Shown: positions 14,151-25,630 of the stretch, piece after piece
How positions within the stretch are numbered: the stretch's first letter is position 1
How the letters are laid out: every line of letters starts with the position of its first letter
Origin: Folioceros fuciformis
Lineage: Eukaryota > Anthocerotophyta > Anthocerotopsida > Anthocerotales
NCBI GenBank assembly: GCA_049999805.1
Contig: JBNGIO010003079.1
Location: 1-64,000 of the forward strand
Reading direction: 5' to 3'
Length of the DNA: 64,000 bases
Translations under genes and position numbers: made by a program
The notes under the pieces: generated by a model
Seen by the model: the letters and a program-made list of their open reading frames with translations, nothing else
Database searches by the model: none
What the model was told of the DNA's origin: nothing

Positions 14151-15554
14151 CAACTATCATAATACTCTTCAGTATTGGTGTCCTACACATCTAAGTATGA
14201 TCTTCAATTAACAATCCTTCTATGCATTTGGTGGCTACGTTGGCCACCAAATGCACCCGGGTGGGTTAAATCATGCATTCAAAACCACCAATGACCGTTA
14301 TTGGGTTTGAACACTCTAGGCAATAGCATAGCCTTCTTCATTGCCTTCAAACCTCATTGCCCTGTGAGAGCTAAGATAGAGGCCACTAACGTGCTCCTTT
14401 GCCCACTTACATACCTCACAAAGCATTTGGATAGTTAGGAGCATCATATTGTTTCGCACTTGCTTTGAGCACCTGCTTTCTTCTGCACAAGCAAGCAAGT
14501 TATGTGTGAACTCCCAAATTTTTGGACCAATAAGTGTTGAAGATCCTCAACTCCCATTGCTTGACCAAGTCTTTTGCCCCCTCTAACCATAGGGAGAAGT
14601 CAGCATAACTTTGTGCCTAGGTCTACTCCTTGGATTCCAATTGCTCACCTTCAGAACCCAAGCGAAAGCCATGACGTAAGTGTTAAAGAAAATCGTGCAA
14701 CAACGGTAGCAACAAGGTGACAAGAGAGCTAGAGCATGAGCAAGCTCAAACACAACAACTTAAGAGAGAACTTAGAATGTTGAGGTGCATGTGGGTAGTA
14801 ATTAATTGATGGGTGGTAACCAGGTAACGGTTACTACTCAAAGCCTTAGACAATTATTCCATGGTTCACAATAGTTGTTAATGCATGATTATTCCATAGT
14901 TCATGTTAGTTGTCATGCCTCAAACAATTATCCCTTTACCATCCACATTATTTTGGTGGAACAAACTACCAAGGAGAAGAAAGAACGCGGAGCTAAGAGA
15001 GGCTTGCTAAAGGCATGTAGTGGACCAAGAGTAGTACACAAGGGAGCACAACTGGATGCACGATGCATAAAGTGACCTTGGTAAAATATTAATTGAGGCC
15101 TCCAAGCGTTTTCAGAAGCTAGAGATGTGCTACAAAGTCCTATAGAGGTGTTAGAGAAGCTCGCCGACCAGGAAGCAAGGATATTCCAAGTGCATGTTGT
15201 GAGCCTATACCACTAGAACAATGCCATATAGTTGCAAGAGCAAATTAATGATCTAGAGGGACGAAGTGACCAGCTTTGAGCAGAAATTGTGACTAGCTTT
15301 GAGCAGAAAACAGAGATAGAAAACCGATGACCAAGAATGAGTGAACGTCAAGAGTAGAGGGCTGCGACAACACAACGCAAATTTCAAGACACTCATTCTC
15401 TGTGATTGACTTTAGCCTTCAGAGCCAATAAAGGATAACAACGCCCTAATAAACTCATATGACTTTGTGTTAGGGAGTTGTTTATTATATTAGTAGCAAA
15501 CAAAGAAGAGGCTACACATTAAAGCAAAGGCCAAACAAAATGATCTGATAGTTA

Positions 15555-15800
15555 TAAAGGAGTTGCATCAAGAAGTTGCTTGACTTGCACTTGTTGTTAG
15601 TTTGAAAACTACATTGACATATGCTCTTTACAAAACAATGGATACGCGTTGTCATTAATTTATATTAAATAAAATAAAATAAAATAAAATAAATATATAA
15701 AATTTAATTAACATACTCTTTGCAAAAGCAATGGATACACGTTGTCAAAAGAAGTCAATTTATATTAAATAAAATAAAATAAAATAATTATATAAAATTT
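15555..15800. repeat. Duplicated AT-rich segment with (AAAAT)n and a dispersed-repeat match
   Basis: A segment containing CAATGGATAC.CGTTGTC occurs at 15637 and again at 15730 (93 bp apart). Each copy is followed by TTTATATTAAAT and an (AAAAT)n run (about 15665-15693 and 15766-15786). The reverse complement of about 15565-15660 resembles 38641-38735 over some 90 bp, for example GTATCCATTG, GAGCAT and GTCAAGCA.CTTCTT. This suggests two remnants of one dispersed element. Confidence 0.7.
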
Positions 15801-16229
15801 ATGAAACTGATAAAAAAAAGGAAAGAAAATCCCATCCGACCCTTACCTTATCACGAGAATCTACCACAAGAAGGCCAAAGAGCCAGGGGGCTAGTCCCAC
15901 GAATGCCCATGAATTAAATTAAAATTCGTGACGCGAATCGTGGATGAGAATCCCGCTTGCTTAGGTTTGTATATGTACATACATACACGTATCTTCCTTC
16001 GTACTGGTTGTCAAGTGTATGTGATATTGCGCCGATTTGACCATCGACGACGCACAAATGGCGTTCATAAACTGCGTGTGTGGGCAGGCGACGAGGAAAT
16101 CCTGGCAGATAACGCTGGCCACTTTCTCCTGAAGTGTGGCCAGTCGAGCCCAGTCCAATCCAGTGCATTGCAGTCCAGTCCAGGCTGGGCCCCGGGGGAA
16201 CGGTGAGGCACGATCTCGTGGGAGTGGCT

Positions 16230-17449
16230 ATGGCGCCCCTTCCGCCACCGTCCTGCTGCGAGTCCTGGATGCCAGCCGCGTCTGCGTCGTCCGCGTCTGA
16301 ATGCGGGTTGGAGAACGTCGGGAGATGGCCGCTGGAGGTGCGCTTCAACGGGGGAGTGATCCGCGTTGTGCACCATGCGCAAGCGCGGGGCCTGCCGCCG
16401 CTGCTGTCCGCGCTGCACGGGCTGCTGCGAGGACACGGCCGCGCGCTGGCGGCGCGCCTGGCGGAGCTGCAACACGGAGCTGAGCAGGTTATTTGCAAGG
16501 TCCAGGATGTGGTGGACAGCGCCGTCTGCAAAGCCGTGACTTCCTGGTTCCAGATGCCTGCCAACGCGGTGCGGCAGCAGGCAAGATTCATCCCGCCTGC
16601 TTAGCGTGCAAGGATTGGATTGGATTGGATTGGCGTCTCTGCAGCTGCCTGGGATTCTTGCCATTTTCAGAATGTGTTCCCCCCCGATTGTTTGATTTCG
16701 AGCTTCCGGCCGCAATGTTGGAGTGTGGGATGTCGTCTTGGCGAATTTCGCGTTTCTCAGAGTTTCTTCGGCTGGCCTCGTTGGCTGGCTGGCTGGCTTT
16801 CTTGGCGTGGTCGACGTGGTCGAACTGGTTGTGGAAGGGTGTATAAAATCTTCGTGTGTGCAGAGAGGGAAGGTCGCCAGCGGGAAGCCCTGCTCCTTGA
16901 GAGCGCACAATTTTGCAGCCATTATTCCGGGAGATTCAGTAGCGGAAGTTGTGGTCACGAGCAGCATCTTTAACTTCTTGAACATCTACAACACGCTGCT
17001 CATCACTCGTCTTGTGCTCACGTGGTTTCCTAATCCTCCTGAAGCCATTGCGAATCCTCTCAGGTTAGTTAGCCCTTTGTTCTATTTCTTGGGACGGAAC
17101 AAGTTGTATGGCCTAGGGACGAAACACTTTCTGACATGAGCGTGGGTGTTGTGATTGCAGCACCATATGTGACCCCTATTTAAACCTATTTCGAGGCATT
17201 ATCCCACCACTGGGGGGTACCCTTGATCTCTCTCCGATTCTGGCGTTCCTCGTTCTCAATGTTTTCACGAATACGGCTTCAGCTCTTCCGGCCGAGCTAC
17301 CACGAGATGGCAACAATGCAGGTCCTGGTGCAACTGCATTCACGGATAGTGTTGCGGACGGAGCCACATGGAGACAGCGTGCGCAGTCGAAGAAGGCAGG
17401 GATTCTTAGAAAGCAGGTTATCGCTGCTGATAAGGAAAAGAGTAGGTGA
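16230..17449 (+). CDS. YGGT-family plastid membrane protein (YLMG)
   Basis: YGGT/YLMG proteins are small membrane proteins; plant and cyanobacterial members affect nucleoid distribution and thylakoid biogenesis. Exon 1 (16230-16580) encodes a Pro/Ser/Ala-rich N-terminus, then a helical segment, as expected for a transit peptide. Exon 2 (16864-17055) holds FNFLNIYNTLLITRLVLTWF and PNPPEAIANPL. Exon 3 (from about 17161) continues STICDPYLNLFRGIIPPLGG, LDLSPILAFLVLNVFTN and ALPAELP, then a charged tail to TGA 17449. The motif order FLNIYN..RLVLTWFP..NPLSTICDPYLN..FRGIIPP is diagnostic. Intron 1 appears to use a GC donor (CAG/GCAAG at 16581) with AG at 16863; no GT donor keeps the phase as well. 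I chose the ATG at 16230 because upstream in-frame sequence lacks a better start. Confidence 0.88.
16612..16633. repeat. (GGATT)n microsatellite
   Basis: Four GGATT units lie just inside intron 1 of the YGGT gene. I see no evident function. Confidence 0.85.
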
Positions 17450-17647
17450 AGAGTTAGGAAAAGGATAAGTGTTCGACAATGAACAGGTTCTTGTGCTTAA
17501 TGTCATTTCGATCTGGGCATTCCATATACGTCCCGAGAGTCGCCTAGTTCTCTAGTCACGTGAACGTGCAGAACAACTGCAACCACTATATGAGATCCTT
17601 CGCTGTGGCAGATTGAAGTATCCCTCGTAATTCACCCAAAAATCTTC

Positions 17648-20600
17648 TTACACTTGGATCACTGCGTATCGATCCGAAAAATCATGTCCTTTCTGCTTCT
17701 GGAACTGAATGTAGCGCTGAGTGTTGTTAAAGAACGCATCTACCGCGGGATCCTTGGCTGCGTTCTCACTTTGCATCTCCGTCACAATCAGCTCTATAAG
17801 GCCCTGAATGATAGTGCTCGTCACTTGTGGATTACCTTTCTCGTAATAGTACATGTACCTGAGGAAGCCTAAGTTAGACAATTGCCCAGTTTGCGCACCC
17901 TGCAAACGTAAGTGAAATCCTAGGGCTCTTACTTGTTGAGAATCTCGACAAACAAAGTCATTGGACCGTTGCTGCCTCTGGTAGCACTTGACATTTGTTG
18001 TGCAGCGTTTGCAATTCTCAGAGCCCTCTTGAGGCACAGTAACACCCTGCACAAACACCACATTAGTTCTCTCATCTCTTTGCGGGGCAGGTACGGTCTG
18101 CAGGAAAACTTGTGGGAAAGCTAGACAAATCAATACCTTTCGCCATCCTTTGTGCCACCTTCAACCTCGACCCAAAACAAGTGAGAGCATGCAAAAACTG
18201 CTCTACATTGGTCTGGCTTCTTTAAAAGCTTGGCAGAATACTGGAAGAAGTGCGGCGCGGCATGTCAGCTCTTGCAAATCATTGTCCAAGTCAAAATTGA
18301 CATGAAATCCATTTGGTACGAGAACTCACCCCCGTGGCCTTATGGGTTAGCGTGTCCCTATTCTCTACACCAAAAACGTTAGTTCTCTGCAGAGTACCGA
18401 TAATCAACTGGATTGCCGTTACTTGAGCCTTTGAGTCCTGCACAGTCCAAATTCAGCAAGAGCGTCTGTTACAAAGTCGAAACTCAACAAAAAGCGCCTT
18501 GCACAAAGTGCAACCAAGTACGCTGGGTAGCCTCAAAAAAGTTGGCACTCCAACATGCCACTATTGCAACTCACCGCAATCTCTTCTTCGTAAATCATGA
18601 AGGCCTGAGTGAAGAACTCGTACGCAACAGGTTCAAGGAAGCAATCATTAGCAGCCTGTTACAAAGAACAAGCAGATCCGTTCACAACCGGAACCCCTGG
18701 TATCAATCACAATAGGGAATCCAACAAAGTTGACAGCGAATGTTGAACCTCAGCACACTGAAGGTAAAGCCGGAGAGCTAGTTCAGGTGTGGGCACCACT
18801 GCAAGGTCCTCGACTGTCTGTACACAAGAAAATACGTACTCGTGCTTAAGAAAAAACACAAGTATAATGCAATAATACGACCAAAAAAGCAACAGCAGGT
18901 AGCTGGGATGCCCCAAATAAGATGAGTGACCACCTGGTGCAAAAATTGAAATATTTTATTTGATGACACTGAAGATTGCTCTGTGGCAGCCTGGCTTTGA
19001 ACGGACCTAACAAGCTGCACAACCACCAGCCAACCTCACAACGTAGAATCTCACAGCATATAAACCGCATAGCCTTATGCCCAACAAACGAAGCCAGTTC
19101 CCTGCACCCATCAAGCCTCCAGTTGCAGGCCTGGCCATTTCAAAACAAGCCGTACCTTCAAGGCTGCGAAAATGAGAGGGGGCAGGGTAAATTCTCTGCG
19201 CTTTGGACCACCTTGACTGAAATGCTTCCTGGCAGTGTTGAGGATCTGGCACATACAATTCAAGCACAACTCACATCAGGACCAACAAATGTCCAAAGCA
19301 GAGTCTGCTGAACTCCATGTACAGAACGACACTTCAGAATCCGATAAGCAATATGGAAGACAAAGACCAGTCCAGAAAACTTACTTTGAACATCTCGTCG
19401 ACATCATCATTGACAAGCATGTGAACTAATCGTGCCACTAAATTTTGCTCTTCTTTGAAATCTTCTTCATCCAACTACCACAAAAAAAAAGGCAGAATAT
19501 AAGTTGAAACTCCTGAACGCACGAACCATCATGCGACAGGTTCATGCGTCATTTGGGGAAGACACAAGCGACAAAAACCTCACTGCGTACCTCTTCAACT
19601 GCCGGGGCACCTTCACCGTCTTTGATAAGTTCCTTCAACAATTCAAAAAGCGCTTCAACCTGCAAGGAGCAACAGACACGGACACCGAAGTTAAGTAGCA
19701 AGCCGATGTCCATGGAGGGGAGATATCATTCAATCATAGTCTCAAACCTTTTCAGCTGACGTGATAAGAGTGTTGTTTTTCATTATACTTTGAATGATGA
19801 CAACAGCCATGACCTTGTTCGTATCATAACTCAGATGCTCCATAATGCGAGGGTAGTTGGTTAGCTTCAAAACTGTGACTACATCATTGTACTTCTCCAA
19901 TGGTGCAGACAAAAGGGCAACAATCTGCTTTGTTGCCTTAATATCTTTCACCTTCCCTTTCCCTTCAAGCTTCTTCACACAAGCACCCTGAAAGACGCCA
20001 AACAGAAATGTCACACTGTTCTGCAAACAAAGTGGGAGAACACCATGGGATCAATAAAGAAGCTGTAGTACCAGCACTTGATCTACATAATCAAGACGAT
20101 CAATGTGGACCCGGAGAGTGAACGTCAAAAGAGCAACATGGAGACTGACAGCTCCAACCAATGGCATATCGGGTTGTGCCTCAATAACCTACAAATATCA
20201 CATACATGGTGAAATATCAGAAAGCTGAAGATACGGTCACCCCCACCTATATCCTCATTCAAAATCCTGCTCACCAGCCCTCAAAATGCGCTCAGCAGCC
20301 TTTGGGAGCCAGGTACACCAAAATTATAACCTAAAAAACCCATCTAGGTGATCCATTGAAGGACGAACCTTAACAACAGCATGGCTCAGCTTGGTGAAAG
20401 CCTCCACCTGCAAGAATTCTGGTAGCACCTGCCCACTTTCACCTTTCCAGTAAGAATTCCACCAGGGCAGCGACATTGTAAAAGGAACCCAAAAGAGAAA
20501 CTCCGTACCTCTGGTGAGGATACAGCATAGTTTGAGAGCCGTTCCATCAGCTGTGACATGACAGTCTTGATATCCACAGTTGGCTGATACAAACACAAAA

Positions 20601-22871
20601 TAACCCAACTGATCTTACCGAAAGAAACATACCATTGCCTGGGAACAAAATGAGCCACGAAAGTGGTCGCTGCAACCAGCACTAGAGATCAACCCACATA
20701 AGTTGAGGACCACTTACTGACCTGAAGTTGAGGACAAGCCCCCAGCAGTGTTTCTAAAGTCTGAAGATGGAAGTCATCAGGGAAAACTTGAATGATGCAA
20801 TCCATCAGGTAGTACTGAGCCAGCTCATCCTTGCAATTGACAACCTGCACAACCCTTGCACGCCTTTGTTTAATGCAACCACATACGACATGTAACTGCG
20901 TGGTTTTGTTCCCCAATACACTGCCTAGTATTGCTTGAAATCTCACCTGCTCGAGGACCCGAGGTAGAACGACGTCCTTGTACATCTCCAGATCCACGCC
21001 TTCCAGTTGACTTAAGACATGCAAATTTTTACCAACCTGCATGACTAGAAAACTACAGTTAATTTCTGGAGCACTTCACCTTATCCATCTCCGGCCGTGA
21101 TTGCAAACTGGAAGCAAACACCCTTCCTGTACAACACCCTCTTACCAAGTCACGCAGCTCACTTCTTTCCTTCTCCCGTTTGTCCTTCTCCCGAGCAGGT
21201 CCCTGCAGACCAGAAAATTTCTCATGAAGTAGCTGGCACTGACAGCATCACCTGACCTCACGTATCTCTCACAAGCACTCCTGCATGAGCACGACTACTG
21301 TTTAGAAATGCCCCAACTAGCTCGGTCAGTCAGGTCCTGCACAAGCGTGCAACATTAGAAAAGCGGACCTGATGTTGCATCCGGACCCACAGCTTATTCA
21401 TTTCAGTGAAGTTTTGCAAAACGAACTCCACTGCGTCCATCACAGTTCCACCGTCCCTGAAAGCAGGAGACACGTCGGCAGGGGCCACAGACAAGTTACG
21501 ACAGCACACGAGTTTACAAGAACAGATTTGTTTATGGCATTGCAAAATTGATCCAGTAAGACAGAAACTCAACCACACCCTACCCTTAAGAGCCAATACC
21601 AGACAGTTTGAACCTGCTAAAGAAATGGATACGTACCCTTCATACTCCGAGCCAACATCGGGAAGCTTGTCCCTGCTGATTTGTGACAGATAGCTTCGTA
21701 AAAACAGTCCTCGTATCGGGTGTTGAACCCCACGGCTCATTTCCACAAGGTCTCTCAGCACATCTTTCGCAGGGGCCTCCTTAGACTTGATATACACTGA
21801 ACCAACTGTACAAAGCAGGTACCTACAGATGTAGACTTTTGGTTAACTACGAAGAAACTTCTATCAAAAGTTCTGTCAAAAGACCTTCCCATGGCCAACA
21901 GTAGGGAAACTGTCGCAGCAGCCAGTGCATTCAGCCAGAAAACAACGACTTACAGGCGTGGCAGTATGTTGCCAGCATGTTGTACAAGTTCATACAGATC
22001 AGCATTTGTACGGCCCCTCTTGGTCTCCTCCCTGAAAAAGACCTCCAGCTGTCGTAGTTCATCAAAAGTTCTCATGTCTATGATGGTTAAGGGCAAGCAT
22101 AGGTTCTAGCTCCAACACTGAAAACTCATAGAAACCCAGAGGGATACAAAGCTCGTAATACTTTTGAGGTGACAATTTTGACGTCCTCAACTCTGACAGC
22201 ATCTGAGCTGAAAATTTCAGAGCATCACGGAGATTGTTGGCATCCTGCATCCATAAGCACGTGCCGCAAACCACTAGATCTAGTCAGGCAAACTAATAAC
22301 AGAACCATCTTCAGTTGTCATGAACGAAATCGAGGCACGGACTGAATTACAAGTTAAGCCGAGGAGAAAATAAACTCTACCACCGCTAATCCACAGTGGC
22401 ATGCCCACAACAAGACTGTATAAAATTGCATACAAGCTGCCCGCGTGAGAAGGCACCGAAAACCCACATAGCGTAACGGCTAGATGAATTAGCTCAGGAT
22501 TCGCACACGAAGTCGGATCCTTCCACACCCATCCTTAACTGACTTAATGCGGTTCATGCGTCACGGCTACAGGGACTATCGAAAATCGACTGTCACTGCG
22601 CTGCGTTTTCATGCAAACCGACTTTTGGACTTCGAAGGCCACACAAAATTTTCCATCCAGGTCAACCTGACTTCATAGTCCTAATAAGAAGTAAAACCAC
22701 TCCCATTCCCGAAAACACATCCGAAGGCAAGCCAAAGCTGAATTCAGACACATGAGCCAAAAAACAAACCAGGGCTCTGTGCATGAAGAACGCATGGTGC
22801 TGCACGAGGGCCATGGCGTCCGCCAACCATTTCTCCTGCTCCTCCCCACTCGTGGACGTATCGTGCTGCAT
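17648..22871 (-). CDS. VPS35: VPS35, cargo-recognition subunit of the retromer complex
   Basis: VPS35 is the large alpha-solenoid that binds VPS26 and VPS29 on endosomes and recycles vacuolar sorting receptors. The multi-exon minus-strand gene carries [20 protein letters not shown] and MHRAL (about 22770-22860), [20 protein letters not shown] and [10 protein letters not shown] (about 22160-22245), [20 protein letters not shown] (about 21740-21800), [20 protein letters not shown] (about 21660-21725), [20 protein letters not shown] (about 21370-21430), [20 protein letters not shown] (about 20975-21035), [20 protein letters not shown] (about 20755-20815), [20 protein letters not shown] (about 19870-19935), [20 protein letters not shown] (about 19750-19810), and the C-terminal [18 protein letters not shown], ending at TAA 17648. 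I chose the first in-frame ATG (22871); the frame is open further upstream, so a short extra 5' exon is possible. It is head-to-head with RAD51. Confidence 0.93.
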
Positions 22872-23852
22872 CCTGCACCTGGAGGCGGTCTCCGCCTCGT
22901 ACACACTGTCCGTAAAATGCTTCTGCTCGCCACACCAAAAGTTTGTGCTTGCTAAGCCTAAAACAACATCAGTTTTGTCCCCTCACGCTTCCAAAGCCAA
23001 GATCGCGCCATTTCAAATTCCTGCCACTCGAGCTCCCGCATCTTCCCCGCCTTGCACGCACAATTCCCCGCAGCGTGGAGCTCGAATTCCGCAGCGGCTT
23101 CCTGTGCTGCAGTCTTTCCCCATCACTGCGCCAATCCGGGACGGGAAAAATGCTGAGAGTAAATGGCGGTGCGAACATAAACCAAATGCAGACGAATCCG
23201 GGAGGCCGGCGATCCGGCTCTACCGCGCAATCGACCGGACGAAAGGAAGGGACAGAGCAGCGACGCTGAATGAGAGGGGAGGGACGGCGTGTGACGGAGA
23301 GAGTGGGCTGAGCTGTGACGGCCAGCGCAACGGGATCAGGACAAGAGCCTCAGCCCGACCCGTGATCCTTCGTTCTGTATGTACATACGTGCAAGCCTTT
23401 CTACGGCGTCTATGTAGACGACGTTTAAATTACGAACAGCTTGGCGGCAAGTATGGTTCAAATATGTATATAGCGTCTGTGTGTGTGTGTGGAGGCCAAG
23501 GCCGAGGCTCACAGATCCGGTCTTTGGCCCTTCTGTGTCACGCGTTCCACGCTCCAGTGCTGCCGTGTGCTTTGAAGCCCTAGGGATCGTGAGGCGGTTC
23601 TTGTTTTGGAGCAGAGCAGCTGGCGAGCGAGGGATTTGTGGAATTTCTGGCGGTGTGAGGTGATTCTTGTGAGGGATTGGGAGCAGGATTGTATCAGTGA
23701 ATGTCAGTGTCGAATTCCTCCACTTCAGATCTCGACAATGTGCGGAGTTCTGTTTCCTTTGTTGTTTTGCTGACATGAGCTGCATGTGGTGTTGACAACA
23801 GCGTTTGAAGTACAGCGTGTGTGCTGTTTCTCCTTCCTCCAAGCTGGCGGAG
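22872..23852. promoter_or_regulatory. Shared intergenic region between VPS35 (-) and RAD51 (+)
   Basis: The divergent start codons are 981 bp apart, so both promoters and 5' UTRs must lie here. It contains a short (GT)n run near 23478 and moderately GC-rich DNA. Frames crossing it are open for up to about 266 codons, but none shows a domain; the GC content explains the openness. No clear TATA box is seen. Confidence 0.5.
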
Positions 23853-25516
23853 ATGGAGGAGCAGGCCGGCGTGGCTGCTGAGCAGCCGCAGCACGGGCCT
23901 TACCTTATCGAGCAGCTTCAGGTCAGGCATGTTTTGCTGTGTGGTGGCTTTGGGCGGAGCTTGTTAGTGAGAGAGAGACCTGAAAATGGATTCGAATGCG
24001 GACTTGCAGACTGTAGGCATAGCTGCAGCGGATGTCAAGAAGCTCAAGGAGTCGGGGCTCTGGACAGTTGAGGCTGTGGCTTATGCTCCGAAAAAGGATC
24101 TCATCAAAATCAAGGGATTGAGCGAAGCGAAAGTGGATAAGATCACCGAAGCGGGTGCGTTTTAACGGTCCCTATCTCGAGAGTGGGAGCTTTGACTGGA
24201 GTCTTTAACCTGCACCATGCCTTTGCGACAGCCATTAAGCTCGTGCCAATGGGATTTACAAGTGCCGCCATGATGCATCAACAACGAGGGGAGATGATTC
24301 AGGTGACATCAGGATCGAAGGACCTGGATAAGATTTTAGAAGGTCAGTTTTCTGTAAAACGATGGGACAGTTAGTAGGCCACACTGCGAGTATCCATCCC
24401 CAACGAATCTGCATTGCTTTGGCAGGTGGATTTGAGACTGGTGCAATCACAGAGATCTATGGTGAATTCAGGACTGGGAAAACGCAATTGTGTCACACCC
24501 TGTGCGTGACCTGTCAGGTTCGTACTCATTCCGCTAGGTGAGGTGCAAGAAAATGTATGCTTGTTACCCCTACCTCCTAAGCTGTTTGCATATCCAGCAG
24601 CTTCCATTGAGCCAAGGAGGTGGAGAGGGAAAGGCGCTGTTCATTGATGCTGAGGGCACGTTCAGACCTAGCCGGTTGCTGCAGATAGCTGAAAGGTAGT
24701 GGAGCTGAGTAGCCACATGTTACGTTCCAAAATGCTCCAGAATGTTAAAGTTGAGGCTTCTGATTCATACGGTCGTTACCTATCTGTGCTTCTACAGGTA
24801 TGGATTGAATGGCCAAGATGTTCTGGACAATGTTGCTTATGCCCGAGCGTATAACACGGATCACCAGATGAGGCTGCTTGTTGAGGCTGCTTCCATGATG
24901 GCTGAGACTCGGTGAGTTAAAACGTCCATCCTGTCTCCCATTTTTCTGTTACTTTCCACTGTCTTCTAATCATCTCCCTGCCATACCCCAGGTTTGCCTT
25001 GATCGTCATAGACAGTGCCACGGCGCTCTACCGCTCAGACTTTTCAGGCCGTGGAGAGCTCGCAGCCAGGCAAAATCATCTCGGGAAGTTCATGCGAGGC
25101 CTTCAGAAAATGGCAGATGAGGTAAACTTGCAGGCTATCTTTCAATATCGAACGTCATATATTTCGAGGTATCAGAAACTATTCTCGCATGTTACAGTTC
25201 GGCGTGGCCGTGGTAATCACGAATCAAGTTGTTGCGCAAGTTGATGGGATGGCCTCCATGTTCGGACCCCAGGTCAAGCCTATTGGAGGCAACATTCTCG
25301 CTCACGCTTCCACAACCAGGTGAAAACTGGTTTCCCGGTCACTGGCATGCCCTTGGGGTTCTGTGTATTTACCGCTCAACAACTGTGAACAGGCTTGCAC
25401 TGCGTAAGGCGAAAGGCGAAGAGCGGATTTGCAAGATCGTGTGCTCTCCATGTCTACCCGAGTCAGAAGCAAGGTTCCTCATATCCACGGAAGGAGTTAC
25501 AGATGTGAAGGAATAA
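23853..25516 (+). CDS. RAD51: RAD51 recombinase
   Basis: Eukaryotic RecA homologue that forms the nucleoprotein filament in homologous recombination. Start ATG 23853 ([20 protein letters not shown]). The helix-hairpin-helix N-domain follows ([35 protein letters not shown]; about 24035-24150), then [20 protein letters not shown]. The Walker A region is [20 protein letters not shown] (about 24460-24520); the second residue of the usual GEFRSGKTQ is Thr here. [27 protein letters not shown] and Walker [21 protein letters not shown] (24994-25050) follow. Loop 1/2 residues are [35 protein letters not shown] and [19 protein letters not shown]; the C-terminus is [20 protein letters not shown]. About eight exons have short introns. 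The TAA stop (25514-25516) lies inside an AATAAA hexamer (25512-25517). Tail-to-tail with PYD1. Confidence 0.95.
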
Positions 25517-25630
25517 AGCGCAAGCAGTTTTAATATGTACAAGATGTACGGCGGCACAAGCGTGCCCAGAGCAGAATTTCACTGACGGCCGATAGGAATA
25601 GCGTTGAAGACGAGCCAGATCTCCAACTCT

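Larger units (their letters stand above)
13032..16229. other. Intergenic: HslU promoter, then AT-rich repeat DNA
   Basis: 13032-13570 is GC-rich and probably the HslU promoter/5' UTR. From about 13570 base composition drops sharply to AT-rich. The rest holds a 49-bp tandem array (13905-14150), a diverged repeat related to sequence near 38.65 kb (about 15555-15660), (AAAAT)n microsatellites, and no coding frame I can support. The 16.0-16.2 kb end is likely the 5' UTR/promoter of the YGGT gene. Confidence 0.55.

Noticed and set aside
16065-16985. 306-codon open frame opposite the YGGT gene
   Set aside because: Antisense to exon 1 and crossing an intron of a recognised gene; Arg/Ser/Pro-rich with no family match.
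22783-23583. 266-codon open frame across the VPS35-RAD51 spacer
   Set aside because: Starts inside VPS35 coding sequence on the opposite strand and has no domain.
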